A DNA stretch of 64,000 bases from Mesorhizobium sp. (GTDB lineage: Bacteria; Pseudomonadota; Alphaproteobacteria; Rhizobiales; Rhizobiaceae): the NCBI RefSeq assembly GCF_024509055.1, contig NZ_JANINM010000024.1:1-64000 (forward strand). The letters run 5' to 3'. Made by a program: the position numbers and the translations under genes. Positions 18,059 to 26,394 of the stretch are shown piece after piece (the first letter of the stretch is position 1; every line of letters begins with the position of its first letter). The notes under the pieces are model-generated. The model saw nothing but the letters and a program-made list of their open reading frames with translations, ran no database searches and was not told where the DNA came from.

Positions 18059-18902
18059 CGGGATTTCGCGAAACACCGTCTTGCAGGTGGCCTATCCTGT
18101 GATCGCGCTGGTGCTCGTCGTGGCGCTTTGGGCCTTCCTGGTCTCGGCCTTCCAGATCCCGCGCTACGTGATGCCTTCGCCCATGCAGGTTCTGGCGCAC
18201 ATCCAGTCCGACTGGCAGGCGCTGCTCAACGGCTTCGGCATCACCTTCTTCGAATTCCTTCTTGGCTTCATCGTCGGCGCCGGTTCCGGTTTCGTCTTCG
18301 CGGTGATGATGGACGCCTCGAGCTCGGTGCGCGGCGTGCTCTATCCCGTGCTGATCGCCAGCCAGGCCATCCCAGTCGTCGCCATCTCGGCGGCGCTGAC
18401 CATCTGGCTTGGCTTCGGCCTTGCGCCCAAGCTGGTCATCGTGGCTCTGGTTGTCTTCTTCCCGGTGGTGGTCAACGTGCTCGACGGCCTCGCTTCCGTT
18501 GATCGCGACGTGCTCAATCTGGTGCGCTCGATGGGCGCCTCGAAGATGAACACCTTCAGGCACGTCAAACTGCCGGCGACCTATTCGCCGCTGTTTTCGG
18601 CACTCAAGCTTTCGGCGACGTTCAGCGTCACCGGCGCGGTGATCGCCGAATGGACCGCGTCGACCAGCGGCGGGCTCGGCGCCTACCTGCTGCAGGCGAA
18701 TTCGCGGCTGAACACCGCCGGAACTTTTTCAGCGATTGCCTTCCTTGCGGTGCTGGGCGTCGTCAGCTTTCTACTTGTCGTGCTGGCGGAGTATCTGTTA
18801 ACCCCTTGGAAGTCGTCTTCGAAAGCGCGTGCCTGGTCGCGAACCTACTGGCGAGATCCGTCACCGTTACCCAAAGCCAGAGCAATTCCAGGAAAAGTGT
18901 GA
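18051..18902 (+). CDS. ABC transporter permease (SsuC/ThiX type) with repeat-derived C-terminus
   Basis: A 283-aa inner-membrane permease with about six hydrophobic segments; the coupling loop reads LVRSMGASKMNTFRHVKLPA. ATG 18051 is used because GGAGG lies 6 bases upstream. The last 25-30 residues (from KSSSKARAW to AIPGKV) are hydrophilic and unlike the normal end of this family. Their DNA runs into a palindromic repeat that starts at 18882 and supplies the last seven codons and stop. The C-terminus therefore looks altered by insertion of the repeat; the membrane core is complete, so function is probably kept. Confidence 0.9.
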   Translation: MANGISRNTVLQVAYPVIALVLVVALWAFLVSAFQIPRYVMPSPMQVLAHIQSDWQALLNGFGITFFEFLLGFIVGAGSGFVFAVMMDASSSVRGVLYPVLIASQAIPVVAISAALTIWLGFGLAPKLVIVALVVFFPVVVNVLDGLASVDRDVLNLVRSMGASKMNTFRHVKLPATYSPLFSALKLSATFSVTGAVIAEWTASTSGGLGAYLLQANSRLNTAGTFSAIAFLAVLGVVSFLLVVLAEYLLTPWKSSSKARAWSRTYWRDPSPLPKARAIPGKV

Positions 18903-18975
18903 AGCGGTTTTCCGTTAGGAATTGCGTCAAACAGAGAGAGGGAGCGTCATCGTTTCTGTGAAACGATCACGCTCC
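18882..18975. repeat. Double-hairpin palindromic element overlapping the permease 3' end
   Basis: Two adjacent inverted repeats. The first has arms GCAATTCC (18882-18889) and GGAATTGC (18918-18925) with inner arms GGAAAA/TTTTCC. The second has arms GGAGCGT/ACGCTCC (18941-18947, 18969-18975) with inner ATCGTTT/AAACGAT. The style matches short dispersed intergenic repeats of mesorhizobia. It separates the permease from the LacI gene and covers the permease stop codon. Confidence 0.75.
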
Positions 18976-18997
18976 AGAACCAGGACGCCCCGCGGAC

Positions 18998-20047
18998 ATG
19001 ACCCTCGGCACGAAAGCCCCTCGCAACGGCCGCCCGACGATCCGGGACGTTGCGCGGGAGGCTGGCGTTTCGATCGGCACGGTCAGCGCCGTTATAAACG
19101 ACCGAGGGCAGGTCGCCGAGGACACCAGGCGCCATGTGCTGCGGCTGATCGCGGAGCTCGGCTTCGAGCCTAACAACGCGGCCCGCAGCCTCAAGCACGG
19201 ACGCATCTCCTCGATAGGCTTCGTCGTTCCCGATCTGCAGAACCCGTTCTTCGCCGACGTAGCTGAGGGCGTGCAGCGCGGCATTGGCAACAACGACATC
19301 CTGCTCGTGCTGTGCGCCACCTGGTCGAAGACCGAACGCGAGGAGTATTTCGCCCGCATCCTGCGCACCCAGCGCCTGGGCGGCGTCATCTATCTGAGCG
19401 GTTCCGGCCTGCCCAGCCCCTCGCTTCTCGAACTCGCCAGGGCAGGGCTGGTCGTCTTCGTCGACGAGGTGCTGCCAGGGATGGACGTGCCGTTCGTCAG
19501 CTCCAACAACCTTGCCGGCGCTCGTGCGATCGCCCGCCATGTGCTCGACTGCGGCCATCGCCACCTTGCCATCGTCGGCGGGCCGTCGCGGCTATGGACC
19601 AGCGAACAGCGCCTGGCGGGTTTTCGGGAGTCGATCGCCGCCGCGGGACTGGATCCCGACGTCGTCCCCTATGTCGCCGGCGACTACAGCGAGCGTTCCG
19701 GCTACCTCGCCGCGGGCCAGCTCCTTTCGGGACCCAAGGAGAACTGGCCGACGGCGATCTTGAGCGCCAACGACCTCATGGCCATGGGCGTGATGCGCTA
19801 TTGCCGCGAGAGCGACATCGCCATTCCCGGTCGGCTCAGCATCACCGGCTTTGACGATATCTCAGCGGCCGAATTCCTGCTGCCGTCGCTGTCCAGCGTT
19901 GCCCAACCTGGAATGGAGATGGGACGCGCAGCGGCCGAACTGCTGCTTTTCCGGACCGGCGTCCGCGAGGAGCCGCCATCCACCACCTATTTCCAGACTT
20001 CGGTGCGGATACGCGACTCGGTGGCGAGGATAGCTCCCCGGGCATAG
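18998..20047 (+). CDS. LacI-family transcriptional regulator, predicted local repressor
   Basis: A 349-aa LacI/GalR regulator. The helix-turn-helix is at about 13-33 (TIRDVAREAGVSIGTVSAVI), the hinge helix is NNAARSLKHGR, and the periplasmic-binding-protein-like effector domain (about 65-345) contains SIGFVVPDLQNPFFADVAEG and the C-terminal SITGFDDISAAEFLLPSLSSV. It closes the plus arm, 95 bases after the permease across the palindromic repeat. The two CTGAACCGxTTCAG sites at 15.4 kb are its likely operators. The effector is presumably the imported substrate or a breakdown product (inference). Confidence 0.93.
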   Translation: MTLGTKAPRNGRPTIRDVAREAGVSIGTVSAVINDRGQVAEDTRRHVLRLIAELGFEPNNAARSLKHGRISSIGFVVPDLQNPFFADVAEGVQRGIGNNDILLVLCATWSKTEREEYFARILRTQRLGGVIYLSGSGLPSPSLLELARAGLVVFVDEVLPGMDVPFVSSNNLAGARAIARHVLDCGHRHLAIVGGPSRLWTSEQRLAGFRESIAAAGLDPDVVPYVAGDYSERSGYLAAGQLLSGPKENWPTAILSANDLMAMGVMRYCRESDIAIPGRLSITGFDDISAAEFLLPSLSSVAQPGMEMGRAAAELLLFRTGVREEPPSTTYFQTSVRIRDSVARIAPRA

Positions 20048-20067
20048 CTCGCGCCGGGTAGAGCCTT

Positions 20068-21090
20068 TCAGGCCGCCAGCTTGCGCGGCGTTCCCAGCGC
20101 TTCCCCGACCGTGTCGAGGAACATTTCAGCGCAGGCTTTCCAGCTGTAGCGCATGGCGCGCTGGCGGGCTTCGGCGCGGTCGACTTCAAGCGCCTTCAGC
20201 GCGGCCTCGCGCAAATCTTGCGACACCGCCCCGCCGACGCCGTCGCCGACGATGTCGATCGGCCCGGTCACGGGATAGGCGGCGACCGGCGTCCCGCTTG
20301 CCAGCGACTCGATGATGACGTTGCCGAAAGTGTCGGTGCGGCTTGGAAAGACGAAGACATCTGCCGATGCATAGATCTCCGCCAGCTCGTCGTTGGGTCG
20401 GTGGCCGAGGAAGTGGACGTTCGGATAGCGCGTCTTGAGTTTTGCCAGCTCCGGTCCCTCACCGACCAGAACCTTGCTGCCCGGCAGATCGAGGTCCAGA
20501 AACGCGGTCAGGTTCTTTTCGATCGCGACGCGACCGACGCAGAGGAAGACGGGACGGGGAAAGCTCGTATCCTTGCGCTTGTCCGGCCGGAAATGATCGG
20601 TGTCGACGCCGCGCGTCCACGGCCGCAGCTTGTTGAAGCCGCGCGAGGCGAGATCGTCCGCCAGCGACTGCGTGGCGACCAGCGTGCCTTGCCCGGAATT
20701 GTGGAAGTCGCGCAGCCAATTGTAGGCCCAGCTCTCCGGCACCGGCACGCGGGCGCTGAGATATTCGGGAAAGCGCGTGTGATAGCTGGTGGTGAAGGGG
20801 CGGCCCACTTTGCGGCAGTAGCGGCGCGCCATGATGCCCAGCGGCCCTTCGGTAACGATGTGGATGTGGTCGGCCTTGCGCGCATCTATCAGCCGCGCGA
20901 CATGACCCGGCGTCGTCAGCGCCAGGCGGATGTCGGGATAGGTCGGCAGGGGCAAGGTGCGGAAGAGGTTCGGGGTGAGGAAGTCGACGTCGACGTCGAA
21001 GGATTTCAGCGCTTCGGTCAGCCGTTCCAGCGTGTGGACGACGCCGTTGACCTGCGGCCGCCATGCGTCGGTGACCATCAGGATGCGCAT
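20068..21090 (-). CDS. GT4-family glycosyltransferase
   Basis: A 340-aa GT-B fold transferase. The N-terminus MRILMVTDAWRPQVNGVVHT is the typical glycan-acceptor loop of GT4 enzymes that act on lipids or phospholipids. The nucleotide-sugar half has GRVAIEKNL, HFLGHRPNDELAEIYASADVFVFPS and the EX7E-type motif DTFGNVIIESLASGTPV. The start is ATG 21090; the frame stays open to 21255, but that segment lacks family similarity. Acceptor and sugar are unknown. It lies about 205 bases downstream of the histidine kinase on the same strand. Confidence 0.9.
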   Translation of the reverse strand: MRILMVTDAWRPQVNGVVHTLERLTEALKSFDVDVDFLTPNLFRTLPLPTYPDIRLALTTPGHVARLIDARKADHIHIVTEGPLGIMARRYCRKVGRPFTTSYHTRFPEYLSARVPVPESWAYNWLRDFHNSGQGTLVATQSLADDLASRGFNKLRPWTRGVDTDHFRPDKRKDTSFPRPVFLCVGRVAIEKNLTAFLDLDLPGSKVLVGEGPELAKLKTRYPNVHFLGHRPNDELAEIYASADVFVFPSRTDTFGNVIIESLASGTPVAAYPVTGPIDIVGDGVGGAVSQDLREAALKALEVDRAEARQRAMRYSWKACAEMFLDTVGEALGTPRKLAA

Positions 21091-21294
21091 GCCGATCCTT
21101 TGGAAAGGTTCTTGAACGCGTTGGCACGATGGCGGAACGGCGACCAGCCCGCGGCTCTCGCATCGGTCCAGCGAACCCTTGCGGGCACTGGATCGAAGCG
21201 GGGCGGCAGGGCCGAATCTATAAGGGTCGCGCGCTTCATGCGCGCTCTTGATCATGGTTTCATGACGGGCGCATGAAGGCCGGCCTGTCGCGAT

Positions 21295-22710
21295 TTACGC
21301 AGGGACCTTGATGACCGCGCGCAGGCCGCCTCGCGGGCTGTCCTCGAGATTGATATCGCCGCCATGGCTGCGCGCGATGTCGCGGGCGATCGACAGGCCG
21401 AGGCCGGTGCCGCTGGAATCCAGGTTGCGCGCTTCGTCGAGGCGCAGGAACGGCTTGAAGACCTCTTCCCGCTTGTCGGGCGCGATGCCGGGTCCGTCAT
21501 CGTCGATGATGACGGTGAGCGAGCCGCGGCCGTGATTGGCGCTGACCTCGACGGTCTTGGCGTAACGAAAGGCGTTGCCGATGACGTTGGACAACAGCCG
21601 GGCAAAGGCGTTGGGGCGCACATGCACCGTCGGATCGCCGGTCAGCGTGGTCGACAGCCTGCATTTGCGCAATTGCGCTTCCTCGCCGAGCTTCTGGAAA
21701 TAGGCATCGAGATCGAAGCGGCCGGTGTCCTCCGCCGCCTCGCCACGGGCAAAAGCCAGATAGCCTTCCAGCATCGACTGCATGTCGTCGATGTCCTGGT
21801 TGAGCGCGGCCTTGGTTTCGGCCTTGCCGCCTGCCAGCGCCAGCTGCAGCTTGAAGCGGGTGAGGATGGTCCTGAGGTCGTGGCTGACACCGGTCAGCAT
21901 GGCGGTGCGCTGCTCGATCTGGCGCTCGATGCGCTCGCGCATCTGGATGAAGGCGAACCCGGCGCGACGCACTTCCTCCGCGCCACGCGGGCGGAAATCG
22001 CGCGGCATAGGGCGGCCCTTGCCGAAGCTTTCGGCGGCCTCGGCGAGCGTCAGGATCGGCCTTATCTGGTTGCGCAGGAAGGGGATGGCGATCATCAAGA
22101 GCACGAGCGAGGTGCCGACCATCCAGATCAAAAAGATATGCGTGTTCGAGGCATAGGCCTGGCTGCGGCGGACGAAGACGCGCAGCACCTTGCCTTCCAG
22201 CTGGACACGGACCTCGACTATGTTGGAGTTGCCGACCGTGTCGATCCAGAACGGGCGGTTGATCTGCCGGGTGATCTCCGACGACAGCGCCTCGTCGAGG
22301 ATCGAGAAGAATGGCTTAGGCCCGGGTGGCGGCAGCGGATCGGGCGGCAGCAGATCGACCTTCAGCTGCATGCGGTCCTGGGCGATACGGATGATGTTGG
22401 CGTAGTCGGCGTCGTGCGGATAGGTCTCCATCATGTCGATGATGGCGGCGATGTCGCGCACGGTCGCCTGCGACAGGCGCTGGGTGACGGTCTGCCAGTG
22501 GCGTTCCATGAAGACGAAGGCGACGACCGACTGCAGCAGGATCATCGGCGCGATGACGATGATCAGCGAGCGGGCGTAGAGCCGCTTCGGCATGTAAAGC
22601 GCGACCAGGCGCCAGAACCTGTTCCAGGCGCGCGGCATCGCCCTCAGCGTCCGCATCGCGAGATCGCCGAGGCCGCCTCCTTTCGGCTGTTCCAGTTGCG
22701 TGGTCGCCAT
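21295..22710 (-). CDS. EnvZ-type sensor histidine kinase
   Basis: A 471-aa membrane kinase. Two transmembrane segments (about 48-70 and 190-212) flank a periplasmic loop of about 120 residues; a HAMP segment, the H box MLTGVSHDLRTILTRF (His about 277), the N box LSNVIGNAFRYA, the G1 box IIDDDGPGI and the G2 box SSGTGLGLSIA follow. It is the partner of the OmpR-type regulator encoded 49 bases upstream. The order MarR, OmpR-type regulator, kinase next to ilvE recurs in alphaproteobacteria. The signal sensed is unknown. Confidence 0.95.
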   Translation of the reverse strand: MATTQLEQPKGGGLGDLAMRTLRAMPRAWNRFWRLVALYMPKRLYARSLIIVIAPMILLQSVVAFVFMERHWQTVTQRLSQATVRDIAAIIDMMETYPHDADYANIIRIAQDRMQLKVDLLPPDPLPPPGPKPFFSILDEALSSEITRQINRPFWIDTVGNSNIVEVRVQLEGKVLRVFVRRSQAYASNTHIFLIWMVGTSLVLLMIAIPFLRNQIRPILTLAEAAESFGKGRPMPRDFRPRGAEEVRRAGFAFIQMRERIERQIEQRTAMLTGVSHDLRTILTRFKLQLALAGGKAETKAALNQDIDDMQSMLEGYLAFARGEAAEDTGRFDLDAYFQKLGEEAQLRKCRLSTTLTGDPTVHVRPNAFARLLSNVIGNAFRYAKTVEVSANHGRGSLTVIIDDDGPGIAPDKREEVFKPFLRLDEARNLDSSGTGLGLSIARDIARSHGGDINLEDSPRGGLRAVIKVPA

Positions 22711-22759
22711 TCGCCTTCCGTCGTCGATGGCCGTTCAGCAAAGGCCCATCGGGGACATT

Positions 22760-23479
22760 TTATTCCACGCTGAGCCGATACCCAATACCTCGCACCGTCT
22801 GTAGCCACACTGGATTGGACGGATCGCGCTCGATCTTGCGGCGCAGCCGGTTGATCTGCACATCGATGGTGCGCTCGCCGACATCCGATTCATCGCCGAC
22901 GAGCTCGTGGCGGGGGATCGTCTCGCCCGCCCGCGCGGCGAAGATCGCCAGGATCTCCTGCTCGCGGTCGGTCAGTTTCAGCGCCTCGCCGCCGCGTTTC
23001 AATTCGCGCTTGGCGATCTGGAAAGTGTAGGGTCCGAACACCAACTGCTCGACCTTGGGCGTCACCGCCGGGCCGCCGCGGCGCAAGATGTTGTTGATGC
23101 GCAGGATGAGCTCGCGCGGGTCGAAGGGCTTCGGCAGATAGTCGTCGGCGCCCGCCTCCAGCCCGGTGATGCGGCTGTCGGTCTCGGACAGCGCCGTCAG
23201 CATCAGGATCGGCACGTTCTTCTCGGCGCGCAGCGCCTTGGTGAGGTCGACGCCGGTCTCGCCGGGCATCATCACGTCGAGAACCAGCAGGTCGAAGTCG
23301 AGCCCGGCGAGCTTGCGCCGCGCCTCGTTCGAATTGCCGGCAACGGTGACGCGAAAGCCGTTCTCGGACAGATACTGCTTGAGCAGATTGCGGATGCGCG
23401 TGTCGTCATCGACAACCAAAAGATGCGGCGCGTCGTCATCGGGCGCCGCCGGTTGATCAACCTTCTCAATGGTCTCCAT
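22760..23479 (-). CDS. petR: OmpR-family response regulator, PetR-like
   Basis: A 239-aa regulator. The receiver domain has acidic pocket VVDDD (about 22-26), phospho-acceptor Asp68 in LLVLDVMMPGE and Lys in YLPKPFDPREL; the C-terminal winged helix contains DVQINRLRRKIE and VWLQTVRGIGYRL. ATG 23479 overlaps the end of the MarR gene by 14 bases, so the two are coupled. A MarR-like protein directly preceding such a regulator matches petP-petR of Rhodobacter capsulatus; the symbol rests on that arrangement and is tentative. Confidence 0.93.
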   Translation of the reverse strand: METIEKVDQPAAPDDDAPHLLVVDDDTRIRNLLKQYLSENGFRVTVAGNSNEARRKLAGLDFDLLVLDVMMPGETGVDLTKALRAEKNVPILMLTALSETDSRITGLEAGADDYLPKPFDPRELILRINNILRRGGPAVTPKVEQLVFGPYTFQIAKRELKRGGEALKLTDREQEILAIFAARAGETIPRHELVGDESDVGERTIDVQINRLRRKIERDPSNPVWLQTVRGIGYRLSVE

Positions 23480-23999
23480 GGTTCTTCCCCGATGTTTGCG
23501 CAGGCACAATGTCGATCTGCGCTCTTAGTTCCGGATTGACCATTGCCTCCAGGAACCGTTCGATCGTGGAGCGTTCGACGGCTCCCGAATCCTCCAATGC
23601 AGCACGGATGCGGCGCGACTGTGGCCGCGCCAGCGCCAGCGCCAGCGCCCGGCCCTTGGCGGTCGGGTAGAGCTCGCGCTGCCGCCGGTCGCGAGGGCCC
23701 TGCAACTGGACGATGTGATCGGTGTCGATCAATTGCTTCAGCACCCGTGCCAGGCTCTGCTTGGTGATCTTGAGCACATCGAGCAATTCGGCAACCGTCA
23801 GGCCCGGCCTGCGGTTGACGAAGTGCAGGACGCGATGGTGGGCGCGGCCGAAGCCATAGTCGGCGAGGATCTGGTCGGGATCGGAGGTGAAATCGCGATA
23901 AGCGAAGAAAAACAGTTCGATGATGGCGAAGTCGATGCCGTCCTCTTCGGTGATCGCCGTCCTGATCGGTTTCCCGGTCGAGTGGCTGCGTTCGATCAT
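23466..23999 (-). CDS. petP: MarR-family transcriptional regulator, PetP-like
   Basis: A 177-aa winged-helix regulator. The DNA-binding part has HHRVLHFVNRRPGLTVAELLDVLKITKQSLARVLKQL and the wing RDRRQRELYPTAKG. Its start has GGAGAAGAA upstream. A perfect 10-bp-arm inverted repeat lies 21 bases before the start codon, as expected for an autoregulated MarR gene. The gene overlaps the PetR-like gene, so both proteins are made from one message. Similarity to PetP is inferred from gene order and size. Confidence 0.92.
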   Translation of the reverse strand: MIERSHSTGKPIRTAITEEDGIDFAIIELFFFAYRDFTSDPDQILADYGFGRAHHRVLHFVNRRPGLTVAELLDVLKITKQSLARVLKQLIDTDHIVQLQGPRDRRQRELYPTAKGRALALALARPQSRRIRAALEDSGAVERSTIERFLEAMVNPELRAQIDIVPAQTSGKNHGDH

Positions 24000-24019
24000 T
24001 TCTTCTCCATGCGAAACGG

Positions 24020-24046
24020 AATTACGTCAGTATTGTTGACGTAATT
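24020..24046. promoter_or_regulatory. Predicted MarR operator upstream of petP-like gene
   Basis: AATTACGTCA (24020-24029) and TGACGTAATT (24037-24046) are a perfect inverted repeat with a 7-base spacer, in an AT-rich patch between petP-like and ilvE. Symmetry, length and position fit a MarR dimer site that blocks its own promoter. ilvE starts 213 bases away on the other strand and might also be affected. Confidence 0.7.
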
Positions 24047-24259
24047 TTCGCGCAATGATAATTTTTGACAAGCTTTTCGGCGGATTGCGAACGAAAAGGC
24101 AAGCGGAAACCGTTTTTCCGGAACTTCCTGAGTTTGCCACAGGTTGAATATCCGCCTACGCTTCGTGGTCACGGCCAACGTCGCGGACCTCGTGGCGTGG
24201 CTGACATGAAACGCTATTGATAACAACGATATGCGGGCAATCGCCCGCGGGAGGTTCCC

Positions 24260-25153
24260 ATGGCATCCGTTCCTTTTGACCAGTTGGACGGCTTCATCTG
24301 GATGAACGGCGAGTTCGTCAAATGGGCTGACGCCAAAATCCATGTCCTGACGCACGGCCTGCACTATGCCAGCGCGGTCTTCGAGGGCGAGCGCGCTTAT
24401 GGCGGCCAGATCTTCAAGCTCACCGAGCACAATGAACGCCTGCATGAATCGGCGCGCCTGCTCGGGTTCAGGATTCCCTATTCGGTAGCCGAGATCGATG
24501 AGGCCTGCCGCACGCTTCTGAAAAAGCAGGGTTTCCAGGACGCCTACGTGCGGCCGATCGCGTGGCGCGGCAGCGAGCAGATGGGCGTTTCGGCGCAGAA
24601 CAACCGCATCAACTGCGCCATCGCCATCTGGCAGTGGCCGAGCTATTTCGATCCGGCGCAGAAGCTGAAAGGCATCCGCCTGGACCTGGCGGAATGGCGC
24701 CGGCCCGACCCGCGCACCGCGCCGTCGAAGTCGAAGGCCGCCGGCCTTTACATGATCTGCACCTTGTCGAAGCATGCCGCCGAGGCGAAAGGCTATGCCG
24801 ACGCCATGATGCTCGACTGGCGCGGCCAGGTGGCGGAAGCCACCGGCGCCAATATCTTCTTCGTCAAGGATGGCAAGATCCATACGCCGACGCCGGATTG
24901 TTTCCTCGACGGCATCACCCGCCGCACGGTGATTGGCCTTGCCAAGGACCGTGGCTTCGAGGTGATCGAGCGCGCCATCATGCCGGAGGAACTCGAGGGC
25001 TTCGAGCAATGTTTCCTCACCGGCACGGCGGCCGAAGTCACACCGGTCTCGGAGATCGGCCCATACCGATTCGAGGTCGGCGAGATCGCCAAGACATTGA
25101 TGAACGACTATTCTGCTGCAGTGCAACCAAAGCACGCGATCGCCGCAGAATAA
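24260..25153 (+). CDS. ilvE: Branched-chain amino acid aminotransferase
   Basis: A 297-aa fold-type IV PLP enzyme that interconverts Leu, Ile and Val with their 2-oxo acids. Motifs: VLTHGLHYASAVFEGERAYG at the N-terminus, PLP-Lys region SKSKAAGLYMICTLSKHAA, MMLDWRGQVAEATGANIFFVKDG, and FLTGTAAEVTPV. The Shine-Dalgarno CGGGAGG precedes the ATG. It is monocistronic, with a strong terminator 28 bases after the stop. Confidence 0.96.
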   Translation: MASVPFDQLDGFIWMNGEFVKWADAKIHVLTHGLHYASAVFEGERAYGGQIFKLTEHNERLHESARLLGFRIPYSVAEIDEACRTLLKKQGFQDAYVRPIAWRGSEQMGVSAQNNRINCAIAIWQWPSYFDPAQKLKGIRLDLAEWRRPDPRTAPSKSKAAGLYMICTLSKHAAEAKGYADAMMLDWRGQVAEATGANIFFVKDGKIHTPTPDCFLDGITRRTVIGLAKDRGFEVIERAIMPEELEGFEQCFLTGTAAEVTPVSEIGPYRFEVGEIAKTLMNDYSAAVQPKHAIAAE

Positions 25154-25180
25154 CGATAGTCACAGCTTTTTTATGCAGTG

Positions 25181-25209
25181 GGGGCGGTTTTCGGGCCGCC
25201 CCTTTTATT
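25181..25209 (+). terminator. Intrinsic terminator of ilvE
   Basis: A GGGGCGG/CCGCCCC stem (25181-25187, 25196-25202) is followed directly by TTTTATTT. It has classical Rho-independent form on the plus strand. Confidence 0.85.
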
Positions 25210-25299
25210 TAAGCGCGCGCGCATTTGACTTTCCCCGGATTCGGCGTCTCATGTTGACGTCGGCCCCGGGAGGCTGGCAGCTATGGAGGGACTAGTTAC

Positions 25300-25608
25300 A
25301 TGGATACCAACACGCTCGTTGCTATCGTTGTACAGGTAATTGCAGGTGTTGTCGGCGGTCAGGCAGTAGGCGCGGCGCTGAAGCAGGCAGCGATGGGTCA
25401 GCTGACCAAGGTCCTCGGGGGCGCTATCGGCGGCGTCGGTGGCGCGGCCATTCTCGGCAGCCTGCTTGGCGGCGGCGGGGTCGACGCGGCAGCTGCTGCT
25501 GGCGGCCTGGGCAGCGCCATTGATCTGAAGAACATTGTGGGTGGCGCAGGTGGCGGCGCCATTTTGACCGGCATCATCGGCGCGGTCATGGGCGCGATGA
25601 ACAAGTAA
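25300..25608 (+). CDS. Small glycine-rich hydrophobic protein of unknown function
   Basis: A 102-aa protein almost entirely of Gly, Ala, Val, Ile and Leu, with repeated GxxxG-type steps (VLGGAIGGVGGAAILGSLLGGGG, broken here by residue limit only in description) and a short polar tail GAMNK. Such glycine-zipper sequences pack as membrane helices. A clear GGAGGGA lies upstream of ATG 25300, and an independent terminator follows, so it is a real single-gene unit. I do not recognise a family with known function. Membrane association is inference from composition. Confidence 0.75.
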   Translation: MDTNTLVAIVVQVIAGVVGGQAVGAALKQAAMGQLTKVLGGAIGGVGGAAILGSLLGGGGVDAAAAAGGLGSAIDLKNIVGGAGGGAILTGIIGAVMGAMNK

Positions 25609-25631
25609 GCGCTCGCGGCTTCGGTCTAGCC

Positions 25632-25658
25632 AAATGGGCGGCTCCGGCCGCCCATTTT
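25632..25658. terminator. Terminator after the glycine-rich gene
   Basis: A perfect 11-bp stem, AAATGGGCGGC (25632-25642) with GCCGCCCATTT (25647-25657), and loop TCCG. The T-run is part of the 3' arm and continues by one base. A strong hairpin terminator on the plus strand. Confidence 0.85.
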
Positions 25659-25738
25659 CGTTAAGGGCACGCCCCGTCCGCCATGGACGCCCCGCGCTCC
25701 AGCGCCTACATCGAAGGCGAAATAGCGAAAGGACGATC

Positions 25739-26380
25739 ATGGGTCAGCTCAATGCCGGCATCGTGCCGGTCACACCCTTCCAGCAGAACTGCACCATCCT
25801 GTTCGACATGGACGACAAGAGCGGCGTCGTCGTCGACCCGGGCGGCGATATCGACAAGGTGCTCCAGGCGCTAAAGGACAACGCGATCCGCGCGGGTGCG
25901 ATCTGGATCACGCATGGGCATATCGATCATGCCGGCGGCGCGATGGAACTGAAGGAAGCGCTCGGCATCGACATCATCGGCCCGCATGTGGCCGACAAGC
26001 CGCTGCTCGAAAATCTGGAGAACCAGGCCAAGCGTTTCGGCCTCACGGATTCGGTGCGTAACTGCGTGCCGGACCGCTTCCTGACCGAAGGCGAGACCGT
26101 GTCGTTCGGAGGGCACGAGTTCGAGGTGTTGCACTGTCCCGGGCATGCGCCTGGCCATGTCGTTTATTACAACCGCGCCGCGAAGTTCGCCCATGTCGGT
26201 GATGTGCTGTTCCGGGGCTCGGTCGGCCGCACTGACCTGCCAGGTGGCGATCACGCTACTTTGATCGCCTCGATCAAGGAAAAGCTTCTGCCGCTCGGTG
26301 ACGATATCGGTTTCATCTGCGGCCACGGCCCGGGCGGCCGCTTCGGCGAGGAGCGCCGAACCAATCCTTTCCTGGTCTGA
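25739..26380 (+). CDS. MBL-fold metallohydrolase (glyoxalase II-like, YcbL type)
   Basis: A 213-aa metallo-beta-lactamase-fold hydrolase. The zinc motif THGHIDHAGG (HxHxDH) is at about 60-69, the next His is in LHCPGHAPGHVVYY, and Asp is in HVGDVLFRGSVGRTDLPGGD; CGHGPGGRFGEERRTNPF is the C-terminal signature of this subgroup. E. coli YcbL has glyoxalase II activity, cleaving S-lactoylglutathione. ATG 25739 is preceded by AAAGGA; the open frame upstream is not conserved in appearance. Confidence 0.92.
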   Translation: MGQLNAGIVPVTPFQQNCTILFDMDDKSGVVVDPGGDIDKVLQALKDNAIRAGAIWITHGHIDHAGGAMELKEALGIDIIGPHVADKPLLENLENQAKRFGLTDSVRNCVPDRFLTEGETVSFGGHEFEVLHCPGHAPGHVVYYNRAAKFAHVGDVLFRGSVGRTDLPGGDHATLIASIKEKLLPLGDDIGFICGHGPGGRFGEERRTNPFLV

Positions 26381-26394
26381 TCCAGCCTATCCGC

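Noticed and set aside
21091..21255. N-terminal extension of the GT4 glycosyltransferase
   Set aside because: The frame is open, but the extension is Arg/Ser-rich and the family N-terminus begins exactly at ATG 21090.
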